From the NCBI GenBank assembly GCA_016194625.1, contig JACQBB010000228.1:1-5037 (forward strand): a stretch of DNA of 5,037 nucleotides. Direction: 5' to 3'. The translations under genes were made by a program, and so were the position numbers. This DNA is from Elusimicrobiota bacterium (GTDB lineage Bacteria > Elusimicrobiota > Elusimicrobia > UBA1565 > UBA9628). The notes under the pieces are model-generated. The model saw nothing but the letters and a program-made list of their open reading frames with translations. It had not been told where the DNA came from and ran no database searches. This document shows, in pieces, positions 4,833 to 5,037 of this stretch. Each line of letters starts with the position of its first letter. Within the stretch, counting starts at the first letter, position 1.

Positions 4833-5037
4833 TTAAGGGATGATCTCGTCTTTCTTGAACCACAGCGCGACCTCGCGGGCCGCGTCCGTCGGGTCCGAGG
4901 AGGCGTGGATCACGTTCTCGAACTGCTTGGTGACGCTGTTCATGCGCCCGAAGGAGCCGCGGATGGTGCCGGGGGCGGCGGCCTCGGGGTTCGTGGCGCC
5001 GGCGACGGCGCGCACGGCCTTGATCGCGTTCTCGCCG
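4833..5037 (-). CDS. ndk: Nucleoside diphosphate kinase, C-terminal part (5' end outside window)
   Basis: The last 67 residues are visible and continue through the right edge. NDK transfers the terminal phosphate from ATP to nucleoside diphosphates through a phosphohistidine. The visible part begins [17 protein letters not shown], followed by APGTIRG (21-27 of the visible part), the nucleotide-binding stretch of the family. The phosphorylated histidine is His44 of the visible part, in NVIHASSD. The end, [10 protein letters not shown], replaces the ALFF/YFF end of most NDKs. IHAS in place of the usual THGSDS/IHGSDS, and a slightly longer loop before it ([12 protein letters not shown]), mark the variant found in several uncultured-lineage bacteria; the assignment to NDK is not in doubt. 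It is the first visible gene of the operon and its stop is 4 nt before the next ATG. Confidence 0.93.
   Translation of the reverse strand, partial: GENAIKAVRAVAGATNPEAAAPGTIRGSFGRMNSVTKQFENVIHASSDPTDAAREVALWFKKDEIIP

Overview
The window is a very GC-rich stretch of bacterial chromosome. Gene packing is dense, many wobble positions are G or C, and long antisense ORFs appear as a by-product. No mobile element, CRISPR array, rRNA or tRNA is visible. The organism cannot be named from the sequence alone. The 'IHAS'-type nucleoside diphosphate kinase and the general gene style would fit an environmental, deep-branching bacterium such as an Elusimicrobiota-like lineage, but that is a guess.

Layout, left to right. 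(1) A plus-strand gene, cut by the left edge, ends at 883; its C-terminal part looks like a C39/papain-like cysteine peptidase domain. (2) A short convergent gap with a GC-rich hairpin. (3) A minus-strand 49-residue basic small protein (920-1069) with a Shine-Dalgarno sequence that matches the 16S tail over ten bases. (4) A 390-bp gene-poor stretch (1070-1459). It is locally AT-richer and holds, on the minus strand, a near-consensus sigma-70 promoter (TTGACA, 16 bp, TATACT), about 200 nt of hairpin-rich leader or small RNA, and a 15-bp perfect terminator hairpin just before the small-protein gene. Upstream of the promoter lies an 18-bp perfect palindrome. (5) A tight minus-strand operon from the right edge to 1460: nucleoside diphosphate kinase (partial), a secreted alpha/beta-hydrolase-fold protein, MurQ (N-acetylmuramate-6-phosphate etherase), a cytoplasmic esterase-D-like hydrolase, and a GrpB-family nucleotidyltransferase-like protein. 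Junctions are +4, -1, -4 and +11 nt, so the genes are almost certainly co-transcribed and partly translationally coupled.

How they may work together: MurQ removes the lactyl ether from MurNAc-6-phosphate during cell-wall recycling, and NDK balances nucleoside triphosphates. The two hydrolase-fold proteins flank MurQ, one exported and one cytoplasmic, but nothing in the sequence names their substrates. The two observations most worth following are that the exported hydrolase has lost both its nucleophile serine and its catalytic histidine, and that the 1101-1340 region looks like a strongly transcribed structured RNA or an attenuated leader for the small protein.
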